NCBI GenBank assembly: GCA_000447185.1
Contig: KE647112.1
Span: 1-11,884 of the forward strand
DNA from: Vairimorpha apis BRL 01
Taxonomy: Eukaryota > Microsporidia > Nosematidae
Direction: 5' to 3'
Length of the DNA: 11,884 bases
The notes under the pieces: model-generated
What the model was told of the DNA's origin: nothing
The model's database searches: none
Seen by the model: the letters and a program-made list of their open reading frames with translations, nothing else
Translations under genes and position numbers: made by a program
Shown here: positions 10,657 to 11,884 of the stretch, piece by piece
How the letters are laid out: every line of letters starts with the position of its first letter
Position numbering within the stretch: the first letter of the stretch is position 1

Positions 10657-10659
10657 CCC
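10657..10659 (+). promoter_or_regulatory. CCC start signal before the CAF-1 gene
   Basis: GTCCCTTAT directly precedes the ATG at 10664, repeating the arrangement at 430-436. It is the only CCC in the spacer next to a usable start, and it supports an N-terminus that is out of frame with the following WD repeats. Confidence 0.55.
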
Positions 10660-10663
10660 TTAT

Positions 10664-11800
10664 ATGACTTCATTATTAACAATATATCCTATAGAAGTAA
10701 CAACACATAACTTATATTTTCATGAAGAGGCTTCATTTTTTCAATAGACTCATATATAGACATTTTAGCTACATCAGGTGGTGATAATGCTATTAGATTA
10801 TGGAAAATCAAACATATAGATAAAAATAAAAAAGACTGTAAATTTAAATACACCACTAGTCTAAATTCTTCAATTAAAATAGAATTTTTAAGTGAAATTA
10901 TATGTCACACAAAATCTGTAAATTGCATTAGATTTAATGAATCTGGGTATTTAGCATCATCAAGTGATGGTGGAAAAATTGTTCTATCAAAAGAAGGAAA
11001 AAATACTGTTATAAGAGAACATGATGGATTTGATATTTATGATTTAACATGGAATAAAAATATACTATATGTTGGTGTTGGTAATGGATTACTTGAAATA
11101 TATGATATTGATAGCACAGTAAAACTTGTATATAAAAAAATGATTCACAGTGACTTTATACAAGGAATAACATTTAATTTTAAATATAATCTTTTAGCTA
11201 CTTTAAGCAAAGATCGAACGGCTAAACTTCATTTTATAGATATAAATCGTGATAAAACAAATTTAAATAATAATGATTCAAATGATATTTTTGTTGACGA
11301 GAAATTAAATTATTTACAAAATGAAGAGAAAAACGAAGAATATGTGAATTTACTTCAAAAAAAGAAAAACTAAACAAAGAAACAAAATACATATTAAAAA
11401 ATATTCAACTTTTAGAAAAATACGATTTTTTAAATAATGAAAAAATGTTTAATATTGGACGATCATTTTTTAAAAGAACATGCTTTAGCAATGACGGATT
11501 ACTTTTGTATTTGTGTAATGTAAAAAAAATTCTGTTTTAGTTGTACATTATCCATTTAGAATTGAACATTGGTTTTGTAAATTAGGACCATTGAATTCTG
11601 AGCCAGTTGCAGTTTTGTCAAATGATGAGCTCTTATTTATTTTAACGAAAAAATCTTTGTATGTATATAGAAATTTTGAATTATTAATGTGTGTAGAAAA
11701 CATATGTTTTAAAACAGCCACTGATGCCACTATTTGTGGAAATACAATATTTATATCATCTTTAGATGGATTTGTTAGCTCTTTTAAATGGAACACATAG
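10664..11800 (+). CDS. CAC2: Chromatin assembly factor 1 subunit B (p60/Cac2), frameshifted
   Basis: This is the WD40 subunit of CAF-1, which deposits new H3-H4 on replicating DNA. Family signs in order: ILATSGGDNAIRLWKI (first WD repeat), CHTKSVNCIRFNESGYLASS (second), IHSDFIQGITF followed by LLATLSKDRTAK (the family's QGV...DR repeat), RSFFKRTCFSNDGLLL, and near the end ATDATI with ISSLDGFVSSFKW, like the final TDxxW...SSxDGxxS blade of Cac2/CHAF1B. An Asn/Asp/Glu-rich insert lies at about 11240-11360. Three frame breaks each need one extra base: T6 at 10736-10741 (joins EEASFF to SIDSYIDILA), A7 at 11357-11363 and A8 at 11522-11529. The start at 10664 is supported by the CCC before it. Corrected length would be about 379 residues, shorter than yeast (468) or human (559), mostly at the C-terminus. 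HIR1/HIRA is the related alternative, but it has a long extra C-terminal domain that is missing here. Confidence 0.82.
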
Positions 11801-11884
11801 GTTATGTAATTTGGAAGAAGGAAAAATATAATTTATTTTTTTACAATTTGGTTATAAAAAATTCCAAAGTAAAGGTTATTATTC
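11801..11884. other. Window end downstream of the CAF-1 gene
   Basis: About 80 AT-rich bases follow the stop. There is no open frame or clear signal, and too little sequence to assign anything. Confidence 0.6.

Noticed and set aside
11548..11796. Minus-strand open frame over the end of the CAF-1 gene
   Set aside because: It is the antisense shadow of the plus-strand reading, which matches the CAF-1 family. The frames at 3978-4184 (minus) and 7675-7866 (plus) are shadows likewise.

Overview
The window looks like nuclear DNA from a very AT-rich microsporidian. The evidence is: intron-poor, short versions of conserved eukaryotic genes (COPI coat, CAF-1); a C-run a few bases before the ATG in two genes (CCCC at 430-433, CCC at 10657-10659), as described for microsporidian genes; strongly K/N/I/F/Y-biased proteins; and one short structured RNA that ends in a T-run. 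The species cannot be named from this. Intergenic DNA is long (1.4 to 2 kb) and almost pure A/T, so coding stretches stand out by composition.

Layout: 436-2606 (+) is the COPI beta' subunit (COPB2/Sec27). 2607-3981 is a gene-poor spacer with a perfect 13-bp inverted repeat. 3982-5312 (+) is an unrecognised protein with a probable signal peptide. About 5733-5878 (-) is a structured RNA whose two end motifs match the CR-I and CR-V core of RNase MRP/RNase P RNA. 5879-7409 is a spacer. 8713-7410 (-) is an amino acid transporter of the AAAP family. 8714-10656 is a spacer. 10664-11800 (+) is the WD40 subunit of chromatin assembly factor 1 (CAF-1 p60/Cac2).

Every protein gene is interrupted by at least one reading-frame break, yet homology or coding character continues in another frame. 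Most breaks sit in A or T runs and need one added base. This is best explained by homopolymer under-calling in the assembly. Real decay, slippage or programmed frameshifting cannot be excluded from one sequence. The COPI gene also has a denser cluster of lesions at about 835-900 that is not a simple homopolymer problem.

The genes do not form one pathway: vesicle coat, possible secreted factor, RNA-processing RNA, nutrient uptake and histone deposition. No mobile element, CRISPR array, rRNA or convincing tRNA was seen, and nothing amounts to a clear new system. The RNA gene and the secreted orphan are the most interesting items.
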